From positions 1 through 64,000 of the forward strand of contig JASHOX010000192.1 in assembly GCA_030038415.1 (NCBI GenBank): 64,000 nt of DNA, written 5' to 3'. The notes under the pieces were generated by a model that saw nothing but the letters and a program-made list of their open reading frames with translations, was not told where the DNA came from and made no database searches. Positions 25,847-37,147 of the stretch are shown here, piece after piece (position 1 is the first letter of the stretch; every line of letters begins with the position of its first letter). The stretch is from Xanthobacteraceae bacterium (GTDB lineage: Bacteria > Pseudomonadota > Alphaproteobacteria > Rhizobiales > Xanthobacteraceae). Position numbers and translations under genes: made by a program.

Positions 25847-26500
25847 ATGTATCCCACGCTGCAGCTCTACGAAGACGTGTTGGCAAACGACGCCGAGGTA
25901 TCCTGGCCGGCCCTGCCGCGGATGATTTTCGTCGTCCACGGCACCGTCGCCATCGCCGATCGCACGCTGCGCGACGAGGACACTTTCGGCGGCGAAAGCG
26001 CCGTCACGGCCAAGGCCGGCAGCGCCGGCGTGACGCTGTGGCGCTGGGAGTTTGCAGCGGACGGCGCTACTGGTTCCGCCAACGCAGGACGCGCCGTCCG
26101 TTCCCGGGAGAAACTCGCGGCGCGGCTTGAGACAGTGCCGAAGGGCGCGCTTCTGCTACGCGGTGACAGCGTTGCATTTCCGCCGGGCGGCTGTGCCTAT
26201 CTGCACCGGCATCAAGGACCTGGTATCCGCTGTGTCATCGAAGGCGCCATCCGCATCGACACCCACGGCCGCTCGACGTCATACGGACCGGGCGGCGCAT
26301 GGTATGAAACCGGGCCGGACGCCGTTTTCGCGCAAGGCGCAGACCGCCCGACGCGGTTCATTCGCGTCATGATTCTGCCGCGTACTTATCTGGGAAAGAG
26401 TTCAATCGAATATCTCAATGAAGCCGACAGAGCTAAACCGAAATCGCAAAGCTACAAGATCTACGTCGACATGCCGCTGACCATGGAGGCGGTGGCTTGA
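25847..26500 (+). CDS. Cupin-domain protein
   Basis: A 217-residue protein of the RmlC-like cupin type. A C-terminal cupin is visible in AYLHRHQGPGIRCVIEGAIRI followed by YGPGGAWYETGPDAV, with His residues that could bind metal; the N-terminal half (MIFVVHGTVAIADRTL...GESAVT) looks like a second, degenerate cupin. The ribosome site is TTGAGGAG. It is transcribed away from the MetE-like/CoA operon and may share its control, so it could sense or act on the same substrate. The function is not recognisable; a ligand-binding or isomerase role is as possible as a dioxygenase one. Confidence 0.8.
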   Translation: MYPTLQLYEDVLANDAEVSWPALPRMIFVVHGTVAIADRTLRDEDTFGGESAVTAKAGSAGVTLWRWEFAADGATGSANAGRAVRSREKLAARLETVPKGALLLRGDSVAFPPGGCAYLHRHQGPGIRCVIEGAIRIDTHGRSTSYGPGGAWYETGPDAVFAQGADRPTRFIRVMILPRTYLGKSSIEYLNEADRAKPKSQSYKIYVDMPLTMEAVA

Positions 26501-26525
26501 GGTCTTTGGGTCATAAGCGATCATC

Positions 26526-27008
26526 ATGCGTATTGTCGTCGCCGCCGTCGGCCGATTGAAACAGGGCTCAGAGCGAGACCTTGCCGCCGCCTATTGCAAA
26601 CGTGCCGAGGCGATCGGCCGTGCTTTCGGCCTTCGTGCGATCGAAATCGTCGAAATTCGCGAGAGTCGCGCACACGACGCCGAACGACGGCGCGTCGAGG
26701 AATCCATAGCGATCGCCAATGTCATTCCCGAACAGGCCATCATTGTCATTCTCGACGAGCGAGGCGACAACCTCGACAGCGCGGCGCTGGCGGCGACGTT
26801 GCGCCGGTGGCGCGAGGAGGACCGTTCCGCCGTCTGTTTCGTCATCGGCGGCGCCGACGGGCTTGCGCAAAACCTGCGGGACCGCGCCAAGCTCAAGCTC
26901 GCTTTCGGCGTCGCGACCTGGCCGCATCAGCTGGTGCGCATCATGTTGCTGGAGCAGCTTTACCGCGCCGGCACCATTCTGGCCGGACACCCCTATCACC
27001 GAGCTTGA
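26526..27008 (+). CDS. rlmH: 23S rRNA pseudouridine-1915 N3-methyltransferase RlmH
   Basis: SPOUT-family methyltransferase of 160 residues that methylates pseudouridine 1915 in helix 69 of 23S rRNA on the 70S ribosome. Conserved: ILDERGDNLDS, the SAM-knot CFVIGGADGL, WPHQLVRIMLLEQLYRA and the C-terminal YHRA. It heads the same-strand run to envC and ctpA, an order kept in relatives where rsfS is immediately upstream; here rsfS is 14 kb away. Confidence 0.97.
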   Translation: MRIVVAAVGRLKQGSERDLAAAYCKRAEAIGRAFGLRAIEIVEIRESRAHDAERRRVEESIAIANVIPEQAIIVILDERGDNLDSAALAATLRRWREEDRSAVCFVIGGADGLAQNLRDRAKLKLAFGVATWPHQLVRIMLLEQLYRAGTILAGHPYHRA

Positions 27009-27172
27009 ATTGGCCGGCAAAGCCGGCCAAGAATTCGGGTGAATGACATCTGGCAAGTCGCATCACCGAATTGTGACGGCCAAGACATTCGATGTCTTAT
27101 TCCGGTCTTACGTCGGCCAGTTTTGTGCGGTTTGTCTTGCCTTTCCGAGGCCCGCGCCTACCCTTGAAACCA

Positions 27173-28582
27173 ATGATTCTCCGACGGTCGAGCCGCACCG
27201 ATCCGCGCTTCGTGCTCGGCTCGGTATTGGCGTTGGTGCTGCCGATTGGCGCAGGTCTTTGCGCGAGTTCCGCCGCGTTGGCGCAGACGCCGGCAGCTCC
27301 CACGGATACGACCGCGGCGCAAAATGCACCCGCGCAATCGGCGGCCGCGCCCGAGGGAGCTCCGTCCTCTGCGAATAACGTCGACGCGCTCAGGCAACAC
27401 GACCAGGACCTCGATGCAGCGCTGGCCCGTCAGCGCGAGTCGGTGGAGAATCAAGCCAAGCTGCGGGTCGAGATCGAAGCGCTGGCCCAGGATCGCCGTA
27501 AATTTAATCAAGATCTCATCGGCACCGCCGCGCGAGTCCGCGATGTCGAAGCCAATATCGACGCCACGCGGGCGCGCCTGCTGCCGCTCGACGAGCAGGA
27601 AAAGCTGCTGCGCAAGTCGCTCAGTGAACGCAGCGACGTGATCGCTGAGATTCTCGCCGCTTTGCAACGTATCGGCCGGCAGCCGCCGCCTGCGCTGATC
27701 GTGCGGCCGGAGGATGCGCTCCAAGCGGTGCGCACGGCCATCACGTTGGGTGCCGTGCTGCCGGAGATGCGCGCACAGGCCGATTCACTGGCCGGCGATC
27801 TGGCCGAGCTGGTACGCGTGCGCCAACAAATCGTTGATGAAAGCAACCGTCTTTCCGGCGACCTCCATGTGCTCGGACGCGAGCAGCTTCGGCTGACGCT
27901 CCTTGTCGACCAACGCCAGAAAAACGAAGCGGCTGCGGAACAGGCGCTCAATACCGAGCGGCAGCGCGCCACGGTCCTGGCGCGCCAGGTCGATTCGATC
28001 AAAGATCTGATCGCCAAGCTCGAAGCCGGCCTCGATCCCGCCACCCGCGCGGCGCACGATGCCGCCCAGGCCATTGCCAAGGACGCAACACAGCCGCAAC
28101 TCGCAGCCTTGAGCGATCCCGGGCGCCTGACCCCAGCGGTTGCCTTTGCCGATATGCGTGGACACATGCATTTACCGGTCAATGGCGTACCAATCCGCGC
28201 GTTTGGGGGTTCCGACGGCGTCGGCGGGACCCAAAAAGGCGTTTCCATCGCTGCCCGGTCCGGAGCCGAGATTACCGCCCCATGCGACGGTTGGGTTGTT
28301 TACGCCGGACCGTTTCGCAGCTATGGGCAACTCTTGATCCTGAATGCCGGCGGCGGGTATCATGTTCTCCTGGCGGGCATGGATCGGATTTCCGTCGATC
28401 TCGGACAGTTCGTGTTAACCGGCGAGCCGGTAGCGATGATGGGCGACGCATCGCAAGCAGCGGCAGCCGTCACGACCGGGCCTAAACAGCCCGTACTCTA
28501 TGTGGAGTTCCGCAAGGACGGCACTCCCATTGACCCCAGCCCTTGGTGGGCGACAAACGAAGGCGAAAAGGTTCGCGGATGA
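27173..28582 (+). CDS. EnvC-like murein hydrolase activator (degenerate LytM/M23)
   Basis: A periplasmic protein of 469 residues. The chosen ATG gives a basic N terminus and signal peptide ending near SSAALAQ; an earlier in-frame start exists at 27092. Then come two long coiled-coil stretches (about 75-330) and a C-terminal M23/LytM fold. Where active LytM enzymes have H-x-x-x-D, this reads TQKGVSIAA, and the HxH region reads LYVEFRKDG, so the zinc ligands are lost. This is the EnvC pattern: it should activate an amidase, not cut peptidoglycan. The stop overlaps ctpA (ATGA), linking it to that protease as in relatives. Confidence 0.92.
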   Translation: MILRRSSRTDPRFVLGSVLALVLPIGAGLCASSAALAQTPAAPTDTTAAQNAPAQSAAAPEGAPSSANNVDALRQHDQDLDAALARQRESVENQAKLRVEIEALAQDRRKFNQDLIGTAARVRDVEANIDATRARLLPLDEQEKLLRKSLSERSDVIAEILAALQRIGRQPPPALIVRPEDALQAVRTAITLGAVLPEMRAQADSLAGDLAELVRVRQQIVDESNRLSGDLHVLGREQLRLTLLVDQRQKNEAAAEQALNTERQRATVLARQVDSIKDLIAKLEAGLDPATRAAHDAAQAIAKDATQPQLAALSDPGRLTPAVAFADMRGHMHLPVNGVPIRAFGGSDGVGGTQKGVSIAARSGAEITAPCDGWVVYAGPFRSYGQLLILNAGGGYHVLLAGMDRISVDLGQFVLTGEPVAMMGDASQAAAAVTTGPKQPVLYVEFRKDGTPIDPSPWWATNEGEKVRG

Positions 28583-29913
28583 TGCGCAAAACTTATCTGG
28601 TTTTCCTCGGTGCAGTGGCCGGCGCCGCCGCAGCGCTGCTGGTCACTCAGCCACACGCCATGCTGCTTGGCTCGGCCGCGAGGGCGGCCGCCTCGGACAC
28701 CTACCAGCAGCTCAATCTGTTCGGCGACGTCTTCGAGCGCGTCCGCGCTGATTACGTCGAGAAGCCGGACGACAAGAAGCTCGTCGAATCGGCCATCAAC
28801 GGCATGCTGTCCGGGCTCGATCCCCATTCGAGCTACATGGATCCGAAGAGTTTCCGCGACATGCAGGTGCAAACGCGCGGGGAGTTCGGCGGCCTCGGCA
28901 TCGAGGTCACCATGGAGGACGGCCTGGTGAAGGTTGTCGCGCCGATCGACGATACGCCGGCGGCCAAGGCCGGCGTCATGGCCAACGACATCATCACCAA
29001 GCTCGATGATGAGGCGGTGCAGGGCCTTACCCTCAATCAAGCCGTCGACAAGATGCGCGGGCCGGTGAACTCGAAGATCAAGCTCACCATCGTGCGCAAA
29101 GGCGCTGACAAGCCGATCGAATTGACGATCGTGCGCGACATCATTCGGGTGAAATCGGTGCGCTCGCACGCCGAAGGCGATGACGTCGGCTATATCCGCA
29201 TCACCCAGTTCAACGAGCAGACCACTGATGGCCTCAAGCAGGCGATCAACGATCTCAACAGCCAGCTCGGCGCCGACAAGATCAAGGGCTACATCGTCGA
29301 TCTCCGCAACAATCCCGGTGGCTTGCTCGATCAGGCGATTTCCGTCGCCGATACCTTCCTCGACAAAGGCGAGATCGTATCGACGCGGGGCCGCAACCCC
29401 GAGGAGACGCAGCGCTTCAACGCACGGCCGGGCGACATGACGCACAGCAAGCCGCTCATCGTGCTGATCAACGGCGGTTCAGCTTCGGCATCGGAGATCG
29501 TCGCCGGCGCGCTGCAGGACCACAAGCGCGCGACCCTCATTGGCACGCGCTCCTTCGGCAAAGGATCGGTGCAGACCATCATCCCGCTCGGAGCCGGTAA
29601 TGGCGCGCTGCGGCTGACCACGGCGCGCTACTACACCCCGTCGGGCCGTTCGATCCAGGCGCAGGGTATCAAGCCCGACATCGAGGTGCTGCAGGACGTG
29701 CCAGCCAGTTTGAAGGGGGACACCGATTCCGAGGGCGAGGCCTCGCTGCGCGGTCACCTTGCGGCAACCGGCGCCGAGAAATCGGGGTCGCAGTCCTACG
29801 TGCCACCGGACGAGAAGGACGACAAGGCGCTGCACATGGCGCTTGATCTCCTGCGCGGAACGGCAAGCAACGCCGCCTTCCCGCCGAATCCGAAGGCTCC
29901 TGTGCCCAATTAA
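28579..29913 (+). CDS. ctpA: C-terminal processing protease CtpA (S41)
   Basis: An exported S41 serine protease of 444 residues. It has an N-terminal signal or anchor (MMRKTYLVFLGAVAGAAAAL), a PDZ domain (GLGIEVTMEDGLVKVVAPIDD), then the catalytic domain with the Ser in NGGSASASEIVAG and the Lys in SFGKGSVQT. It degrades periplasmic proteins from their C termini and in related bacteria controls peptidoglycan hydrolases. Start choice: the ATG overlapping the upstream stop, with a second ATG directly after. The unit ends at a strong terminator 26 bases past the stop. Confidence 0.96.
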   Translation: MMRKTYLVFLGAVAGAAAALLVTQPHAMLLGSAARAAASDTYQQLNLFGDVFERVRADYVEKPDDKKLVESAINGMLSGLDPHSSYMDPKSFRDMQVQTRGEFGGLGIEVTMEDGLVKVVAPIDDTPAAKAGVMANDIITKLDDEAVQGLTLNQAVDKMRGPVNSKIKLTIVRKGADKPIELTIVRDIIRVKSVRSHAEGDDVGYIRITQFNEQTTDGLKQAINDLNSQLGADKIKGYIVDLRNNPGGLLDQAISVADTFLDKGEIVSTRGRNPEETQRFNARPGDMTHSKPLIVLINGGSASASEIVAGALQDHKRATLIGTRSFGKGSVQTIIPLGAGNGALRLTTARYYTPSGRSIQAQGIKPDIEVLQDVPASLKGDTDSEGEASLRGHLAATGAEKSGSQSYVPPDEKDDKALHMALDLLRGTASNAAFPPNPKAPVPN

Positions 29914-29938
29914 GGAAAAGCACCTAGACCTGAATTGC

Positions 29939-29972
29939 GTTCGGGGCGGCCTCAAGCCGCCCCGAACTTTTC
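29939..29972 (+). terminator. intrinsic terminator after ctpA
   Basis: A perfect 12-base-pair stem (GTTCGGGGCGGC / GCCGCCCCGAAC) with loop CTCAA, followed by TTTTC on the + strand. It ends the rlmH-envC-ctpA unit before the deacetylase gene. Confidence 0.92.
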
Positions 29973-30126
29973 ATTTGGCCTCTTTTTATCCGGCTTCGGG
30001 GGCCGCATCCGCGGCCACCCTCGCCCGACCGGGCGCCTTAACCGGGCGTGATAGACTCCCCGCCATGATTCGCGAGGGCATGATTCGCGCAGACTATGGC
30101 ACCGAGCATGGCCCAAGGACCCACCG

Positions 30127-31347
30127 ATGGCCGTGGATGATCTGACCGCACCGCTTGGCCGCGAACGGAATAGACGCCGGCGGACGTTTAAGCTTCCGGT
30201 ACCGCAAATCGTGGCCGGGGCGCTCGCCGCGTTCCTCGGCCTGTTCGTGCTCTGGGCGATCGTCGCCGACGATCCGTACGGGGGCGAGCCGATGGCCGTT
30301 GTGTCGGCGAATCTGCGCCTACCCGCGAAAACTTCCGATATTTCGCCGCCACAGCCGGGCGCGCCTGCAGGCGACAACCACCATGACGGTCAGGTCATGA
30401 GTCCGGCGTCACAGCCGGCGCTTGGCGCGCCGCCCAATACCACCACCGTCACGATCATTGACGGCAAAACCGGCGCCAAGCAGGAGGTCGTGGTTCCGGC
30501 GCCAGCCGGCGGCCCGGCGCCAGCCAAGGCCCCTCCGGTGGACCCGAAATTCATCGAGATGACGCCGCACGGCGCCATCCCGAGAATCGCCGCCGACGGG
30601 ACGCGGCCTGCGGACGCATTTGCCCGGCCGGTGCAGCCTTTGCCTGGCAAGCCGGACGCTCCGCGCATAGCCCTGATCGTCGAAGGCCTAGGGGTCAGCG
30701 CAAACGCGACGTCCGACGCAATCGCCAAGCTGCCGGGCCAGGTCACCCTCGGCTTTGTGCCCTATGGCGCTCAGGTCGCTCCACTGGCCGCTCAGGCGCG
30801 CGCCGTCGGTCACGAGATCCTGCTGCAAGTGCCGATGGAACCGTTCGACTATCCGGACAACGATCCCGGTCCGCAGACGCTGCTCACCTCGCTCACGCCG
30901 GCGCAGAATATCGACCGCCTGCACTGGGTGATGAGCCAGTTTCAAGGCTATGTCGGGCTCGCCAATTCGATGGGCGCACGCTTCACCGCCTCCGAGACGA
31001 GCTTCGCCCCGATCCTGAGCGAGACCGCAAAACGTGGGCTGATCTTTGTCGACGACGGCTCGAACCCCAGAAGCGTGGCCGGCCAGATCGCAGGCGCCAA
31101 CAATCTGCCGTTCGCACGGGTCGACGTAATCATCGATGCGGTGCCGACGCCAAGTGAAATCGACCGCGCGCTGGGTCGCCTGGAAATGGCGGCGCGCGAG
31201 CGCAGCGTCGCGGTCGGCGTCGCGTCCGCGCTCCCGGTATCGATCGAGCAAATCGCCAAGTGGACGAAATCGGCGGCAAGCCGCGGGCTGCTATTGGTCC
31301 CGATCACCGCGGCAATCAAAGGCAAGCAGTCGACCGCGAGCGAATAG
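30127..31347 (+). CDS. Divergent polysaccharide deacetylase family protein (YibQ-like)
   Basis: A 406-residue envelope protein with an N-terminal cytoplasmic basic stretch, one membrane segment (IVAGALAAFLGLFVLWAIVA, about 28-47), a Pro/Ala-rich linker to about 175, and a C-terminal divergent NodB-like domain (ALIVEGLGVS, LQVPMEPFDYPDNDPG, FVDDGSN). The family is a usual neighbour of envC and ctpA, and its biochemical activity is unclear. The ATG has AAGGA nine bases upstream. The preceding terminator and 213-base gap suggest a separate promoter, but I could not point to it. Confidence 0.9.
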   Translation: MAVDDLTAPLGRERNRRRRTFKLPVPQIVAGALAAFLGLFVLWAIVADDPYGGEPMAVVSANLRLPAKTSDISPPQPGAPAGDNHHDGQVMSPASQPALGAPPNTTTVTIIDGKTGAKQEVVVPAPAGGPAPAKAPPVDPKFIEMTPHGAIPRIAADGTRPADAFARPVQPLPGKPDAPRIALIVEGLGVSANATSDAIAKLPGQVTLGFVPYGAQVAPLAAQARAVGHEILLQVPMEPFDYPDNDPGPQTLLTSLTPAQNIDRLHWVMSQFQGYVGLANSMGARFTASETSFAPILSETAKRGLIFVDDGSNPRSVAGQIAGANNLPFARVDVIIDAVPTPSEIDRALGRLEMAARERSVAVGVASALPVSIEQIAKWTKSAASRGLLLVPITAAIKGKQSTASE

Positions 31348-31430
31348 CGAAGCTAGGCAATAGCCAATAGAATTAACTACACTGACGCTCGCCGTCCCCC
31401 GGTCGCCGTTTCCAGAATAAAATTTTGCAA

Positions 31431-31934
31431 ATGCGCTTCGAAGACCTCCCTTATCGTCCCTGCGTCGGCGTCGTGTTGTTTAACCGCGAGGGCATGGTCT
31501 TCATCGGCCGGCGCATCGACGGACCGGAACATATTGACCTCACGCACTCCTGGCAGATGCCGCAGGGCGGCATCGATCAAGGCGAAGAGCCGTGGCCGGC
31601 GGCGGTGCGCGAATTGCGCGAAGAAACCAATATCCGCTCAGTGGAACGCCTCGGCGAAATTTCGGACTGGCTGAAATACGACATTCCGCGCGAAATCGTG
31701 GGCCAGGCATGGAAAGGCAAATATCGCGGCCAGACGCAAAAATGGTTCGCCATGCGTTTTACCGGCAATGACCCCGAGATCGACGTGGAACATCCCGCCG
31801 GACATGAGCCGGAATTCAGCTCCTGGCGCTGGGAGCGCCTGCAGAATGTCCCGGACCTCGTCGTGCCGTTCAAGCGCACGGTCTACGAGCGGGTGGTCGC
31901 GGAATTCGCCAAATACGCAAAAATCGTCGGATGA
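31431..31934 (+). CDS. rppH: RNA pyrophosphohydrolase RppH
   Basis: A Nudix hydrolase of 167 residues that removes pyrophosphate from 5'-triphosphate RNA, starting mRNA decay. The Nudix box is [20 protein letters not shown], and the RppH-type features [17 protein letters not shown] and FSSWRWE are present. I prefer the ATG; a TTG two codons earlier is in frame, and neither has a strong ribosome site. It is convergent with the ATP synthase operon, with atpC ending 44 bases away. Confidence 0.95.
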   Translation: MRFEDLPYRPCVGVVLFNREGMVFIGRRIDGPEHIDLTHSWQMPQGGIDQGEEPWPAAVRELREETNIRSVERLGEISDWLKYDIPREIVGQAWKGKYRGQTQKWFAMRFTGNDPEIDVEHPAGHEPEFSSWRWERLQNVPDLVVPFKRTVYERVVAEFAKYAKIVG

Positions 31935-31977
31935 ATCGCTGAGGTGGCCGTCCCGACGCCAGTCGTCGCGGGCGTTG

Positions 31978-32376
31978 CTATTGCGTCAATGCCGTCTGCA
32001 GCGCTTTCAATTGCTCGAGATGACGCGCCAGCTTGTCGCGTAACGCATCGTCCTTGCTGTCGGCGACGTCTTCCTCGGCATCCCTGATTTCGTCGGCAAG
32101 GAGCGCGATATCGAAATCGGCGCGGGCTACGGCCTTGTCGGCGAGCACGGTCAACCCCTTCGGGCTCACCTCGGCAAAGCCGCCGATGACGACGACCGGC
32201 TCGCGCTGGCCGCCGCGGAAGATGGTCACGATACCGGGCCGCAACGTGGTCACCAGCGGTGCATGACCGGGGAGGATGCCCATGTCGCCTTCGCTGCCGG
32301 GCAAATCCACTTGGTCGACGTCGCCGGAGAACAGCACGCTCTCGGGCGATACAAATTCGAAATGAAGTCCAGCCAT
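31978..32376 (-). CDS. atpC: F1 ATP synthase epsilon subunit
   Basis: Epsilon subunit (132 residues) of the F1 rotor, linking gamma to the c-ring and modulating ATP hydrolysis. The N-terminal beta sandwich (FEFVSPESVLFSGDVDQVDL, GDMGILPGHAPLVT) and the C-terminal two-helix region are complete. Last gene of atpHAGDC, starting 5 bases after the atpD stop. Confidence 0.97.
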   Translation of the reverse strand: MAGLHFEFVSPESVLFSGDVDQVDLPGSEGDMGILPGHAPLVTTLRPGIVTIFRGGQREPVVVIGGFAEVSPKGLTVLADKAVARADFDIALLADEIRDAEEDVADSKDDALRDKLARHLEQLKALQTALTQ

Positions 32377-32381
32377 GGTAG

Positions 32382-33845
<1,464 letters not shown>

Positions 33846-34724
33846 TCACAGCGCTTCGGCTCCGGAGATAATTTCGATCAGTTCCTTGGTAATCATCGCC
33901 TGACGCGTGCGATTGTAGGTGAGCGTTTGCCGGCGGATCATGTCGCCGGCATTGCGAGTCGCATTGTCCATCGCCGACATTTGCGCGCCGTAGAACGAGG
34001 CGGCGTTCTCCAGAAGCGCGCGGAAAATCTGCACGGCGACGTTGCGCGGCAATAGCTCATGAAGGATATCTTCGGCGTCCGGCTCGAACTCATAGGCGGC
34101 GCCGCCCAAGGCATCGGCCGCCTTCGCATCGAACACCGGCGGGATGACCTGCTGCGCAGTCGGTATCTGGGCGATCACCGAGCGGAAGCGCGAATAGAAC
34201 AGGGTGCAGACGTCGAACTCGAATTTGTCGAACAGCGCGATGATTTTTTCCGCGATCATCTTCGCATTTTCGAAACGCAGCACGCGCACCGAGCGCAGAT
34301 CGACCAGTTCGACGATCTGGCGGGCGTAGAGCCGGCGCAATTGATCGTAGCCTTTACGGCCGACGCAGAAAAACTTGACTTCCTTGCCCTCCGCCGTCAG
34401 CGCCGCGGCCCGCTCGCGCGCGAGCCGCACGATCGCGGTGTTGAACGGACCGCACAAACCGCGTTCGGCGGTGCAAACAAGAAGAAGATGCCGCTGGTCG
34501 CTGCCGGTGCCGCGCAACAGTCGCGGCGCGGTGTCGACGCCCGCGACCGAAGCCGCGATATTGCCGAGCACGGTATCCATGTGGTCGGCATAAGGACGCG
34601 CCGCTTCGGCCGCGGCTTGGGCGCGACGCAGCTTCGACGCCGCGACCATCTGCATGGCCTTGGTGATCTTCTGCGTCGCCTTGGTAGCGGCGATGCGGTT
34701 ACGCAGATCTTTAAGCGAGGGCAT
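33846..34724 (-). CDS. atpG: F1 ATP synthase gamma subunit
   Basis: Central rotor shaft of F1, 292 residues. The N-terminal helix has [30 protein letters not shown] and the C-terminal helix has [18 protein letters not shown] with [16 protein letters not shown], both diagnostic of the gamma coiled coil. Its spacing within the operon is normal, 26 bases after atpA. Confidence 0.98.
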   Translation of the reverse strand: MPSLKDLRNRIAATKATQKITKAMQMVAASKLRRAQAAAEAARPYADHMDTVLGNIAASVAGVDTAPRLLRGTGSDQRHLLLVCTAERGLCGPFNTAIVRLARERAAALTAEGKEVKFFCVGRKGYDQLRRLYARQIVELVDLRSVRVLRFENAKMIAEKIIALFDKFEFDVCTLFYSRFRSVIAQIPTAQQVIPPVFDAKAADALGGAAYEFEPDAEDILHELLPRNVAVQIFRALLENAASFYGAQMSAMDNATRNAGDMIRRQTLTYNRTRQAMITKELIEIISGAEAL

Positions 34725-34750
34725 CCGAAGCTCGATCTATTCCCGCGCGC

Positions 34751-36280
34751 TCACGCAAACGTCTTGGCGTAATCGTTGACGACGCCCTTGAGCTTTTCCG
34801 CGGTCGCGTCGTCGAGATCGCGCGATTCGCGGATCGTCTTGAGGATGTCGCCATGCTTGGTGTGCAACAGACTGAGCAGACCATCCTCGAAAGCGCGAAT
34901 GCGATCGACCGGCAGCGGATCGAGATAGCCGTTGACGCCGGCATAGATGACGCAGACCTGCTCCTCCATGGCGAGCGGCGAGAATTGCGGCTGCTTAAGC
35001 AGCTCGGTAAGCCGCGAACCGCGATTGAGGAGCCGCTGCGTGGTGGCATCGAGGTCGGAGCCGAACTGCGCGAAGGCCGCCATTTCGCGGTATTGCGCCA
35101 GTTCGCCCTTGATGCGGCCGGCGACTTTTTTCATCGCCTTGGTCTGCGCCGCGGAGCCGACCCGAGAGACCGAAAGTCCGACATTCACTGCCGGTCGGAT
35201 GCCTTGATAGAACAAATCGGTCTCGAGAAAGATTTGGCCGTCGGTGATGGAGATGACGTTGGTCGGAATATAGGCCGACACGTCGTTGGCTTGCGTTTCG
35301 ATGACCGGCAGCGCGGTGAGCGAGCCGGCCTTATTGTCGTCGTTCATCTTCGCCGCGCGCTCGAGCAAGCGCGAATGCAGATAGAACACGTCGCCCGGAT
35401 AGGCCTCGCGCCCCGGCGGCCGCCGCAGCAACAGCGACATCTGGCGATAGGCGACGGCCTGTTTGGACAGGTCGTCGTAGATGATCACGGCGTGCATGCC
35501 GTTATCGCGGAAATATTCGCCCATGGCGCAGCCGGCAAACGGCGCTAGAAACTGCATCGGCGCCGGATCCGACGCTGTCGCTGCGACGACGATCGAGTAA
35601 TCGAGCGCGCCGTTTTCCTCCAAAACCTTGACGAATTGCGCGACGGTGGACCGCTTCTGTCCGACTGCGACATAGACGCAGTAGAGCTTGATCTTCTCGT
35701 CGCCGGACTGATTGAGCGATTTCTGATTGAGGATGGTGTCGAGCGCGATCGCGGTCTTGCCGGTCTGACGGTCGCCGATGATCAATTCGCGCTGGCCGCG
35801 GCCGATTGGAATCAACGCGTCGATCGCTTTCAGTCCCGTCGCCATCGGCTCATGCACGGATTTGCGCGGGATGATGCCTGGCGCTTTGACGTCGACGCGT
35901 GCCTTGTGGTCGGCCTTGATCGGCCCCTTGCCGTCAATCGGATCGCCAAGTGCGTCGACGACGCGGCCAAGCAAACCCTTGCCGACCGGCACCTCGACGA
36001 TGGCTCGGGTACGCTTGACGGTCTGGCCTTCCGCGATGTCGCGGTCGCTGCCGAAAATCACGATGCCGACATTGTCGCTTTCGAGATTGAGCGTCATGCC
36101 TTTGATGCCGCTTTCGAATTCGACCATTTCGCCGGCCTGGACGTTGTCGAGGCCGTAGACACGGGCAATGCCGTCGCCGACCGATAGCACCTGGCCGACT
36201 TCCGAGACTTCGGCCTCCTGGCCGAAATTCTTGATCTGCTCTTTGAGAATGGCGGAGATTTCCGCGGCACGGATGTCCAT
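34751..36280 (-). CDS. atpA: F1 ATP synthase alpha subunit
   Basis: Non-catalytic nucleotide-binding alpha subunit, 509 residues. The P-loop is [15 protein letters not shown], the signature region is [17 protein letters not shown], and the N-terminal helix that meets delta is [15 protein letters not shown]. Its ATG shares one base with the atpH stop (TAATG), so the two are coupled. Confidence 0.98.
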   Translation of the reverse strand: MDIRAAEISAILKEQIKNFGQEAEVSEVGQVLSVGDGIARVYGLDNVQAGEMVEFESGIKGMTLNLESDNVGIVIFGSDRDIAEGQTVKRTRAIVEVPVGKGLLGRVVDALGDPIDGKGPIKADHKARVDVKAPGIIPRKSVHEPMATGLKAIDALIPIGRGQRELIIGDRQTGKTAIALDTILNQKSLNQSGDEKIKLYCVYVAVGQKRSTVAQFVKVLEENGALDYSIVVAATASDPAPMQFLAPFAGCAMGEYFRDNGMHAVIIYDDLSKQAVAYRQMSLLLRRPPGREAYPGDVFYLHSRLLERAAKMNDDNKAGSLTALPVIETQANDVSAYIPTNVISITDGQIFLETDLFYQGIRPAVNVGLSVSRVGSAAQTKAMKKVAGRIKGELAQYREMAAFAQFGSDLDATTQRLLNRGSRLTELLKQPQFSPLAMEEQVCVIYAGVNGYLDPLPVDRIRAFEDGLLSLLHTKHGDILKTIRESRDLDDATAEKLKGVVNDYAKTFA

Positions 36281-36840
36281 TAGCGAGCCTCTTTCATGGC
36301 GTGCTTGATCGCATTGAGCTTGGTGCGCAGCGAGGTATCGACCATACGGCTACCGAGCTTGACCACGAGCCCGCCGATGATGGCGGGATCGATCTTGATG
36401 TCGAGGTCGACGTTCTTGCCGCTGACTGCTTTGAGCGCGGCGCGCAACGCCTCGATGTGTTCTTCCTTGAGCTTTTCCGCCACAGTGACTTGAGCGGTCG
36501 TCTCACCCTTGTGTTGGGCGACCCGCTCGCGGAACGCCCGGATCATGTCGCGCACCGCGAACAGCCGGCGATTTGACGTCACGAGCTTGAGGAAACGCGC
36601 CGCAAGTCCGCCGATCTCGGCGCGGTCGAGCACGGCGCCCAGCGCCTGTAATTGCTCGTCGGCGGAAAATACCGGGCTGCGCACCAGGCGCATGAGATCT
36701 GCGCTTTCGCCGATGAGCACGTCAAAGCGGTCGAGATCGGCTTTGACCGCGTCGATCGCATTCATCTCGCGGGCGAGATCGAACAGGGCGGTCGCATAGC
36801 GGCCGGCCATTCCGGATACGAGAGGTTCTTCGCCTGCCAC
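36280..36840 (-). CDS. atpH: F1 ATP synthase delta subunit
   Basis: Delta subunit, 186 residues, stator connection between F1 and the b subunits. Family features: [16 protein letters not shown], the central [18 protein letters not shown], and the C-terminal [20 protein letters not shown]. The GTG start is used because a short acidic extension before GRYATAL is normal in this group; an ATG ten codons later is the alternative. First gene of the F1 operon; a terminator-like hairpin lies about 120 bases upstream. Confidence 0.95.
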   Translation of the reverse strand: MAGEEPLVSGMAGRYATALFDLAREMNAIDAVKADLDRFDVLIGESADLMRLVRSPVFSADEQLQALGAVLDRAEIGGLAARFLKLVTSNRRLFAVRDMIRAFRERVAQHKGETTAQVTVAEKLKEEHIEALRAALKAVSGKNVDLDIKIDPAIIGGLVVKLGSRMVDTSLRTKLNAIKHAMKEAR

Positions 36841-37147
36841 TTCGCGTGCTCGTCTAGGCGCTCTTTGGAGCTATTTCCGCAAGACTCACACCCGGCGCGA
36901 ATGGTCGGTGCAAGCCCTTCGGATTCAAGCGGGACTTGGATAGCGCGGGCGCAGCGGAAAAAGCCCGCGATCCCGCGTAAATCGCGGGTTTGCTAACATA
37001 GAGCCGAATGCGGTGCAACAACGGGGAACCCCCGATGAAAGGGGCTTGGATTGCGGGCAAAAGGCTGGCTCGCAGAGATCCGCTGCGGCCTTTCTTGCGC
37101 CGCGGCGGCGGCTCATGCACGGTAATGGCCACGCCGGGATCCCTTCC
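36841..37147. other. divergent non-coding interval, atpH versus MFS transporter
   Basis: These 307 bases hold a strong hairpin at 36961-36991 and must carry the promoters of the F1 operon (minus) and of the MFS gene (plus). I see no convincing gene and no strong -35/-10 pair. The frame of the MFS gene extends into it on the plus strand, but without family-like sequence. Confidence 0.55.
36958..36991 (-). terminator. terminator-like hairpin in the atp upstream region
   Basis: On the minus strand, AAACCCGCGAT pairs with ATCGCGGGCTT (11 pairs, one G-T) around a nine-base loop and is followed by a run of five T. It is oriented toward atpH. It could stop stray minus-strand transcription or act as a leader attenuator of the F1 operon. 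An alternative shorter stem (CCCGCG/CGCGGG) competes with it. Confidence 0.6.
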
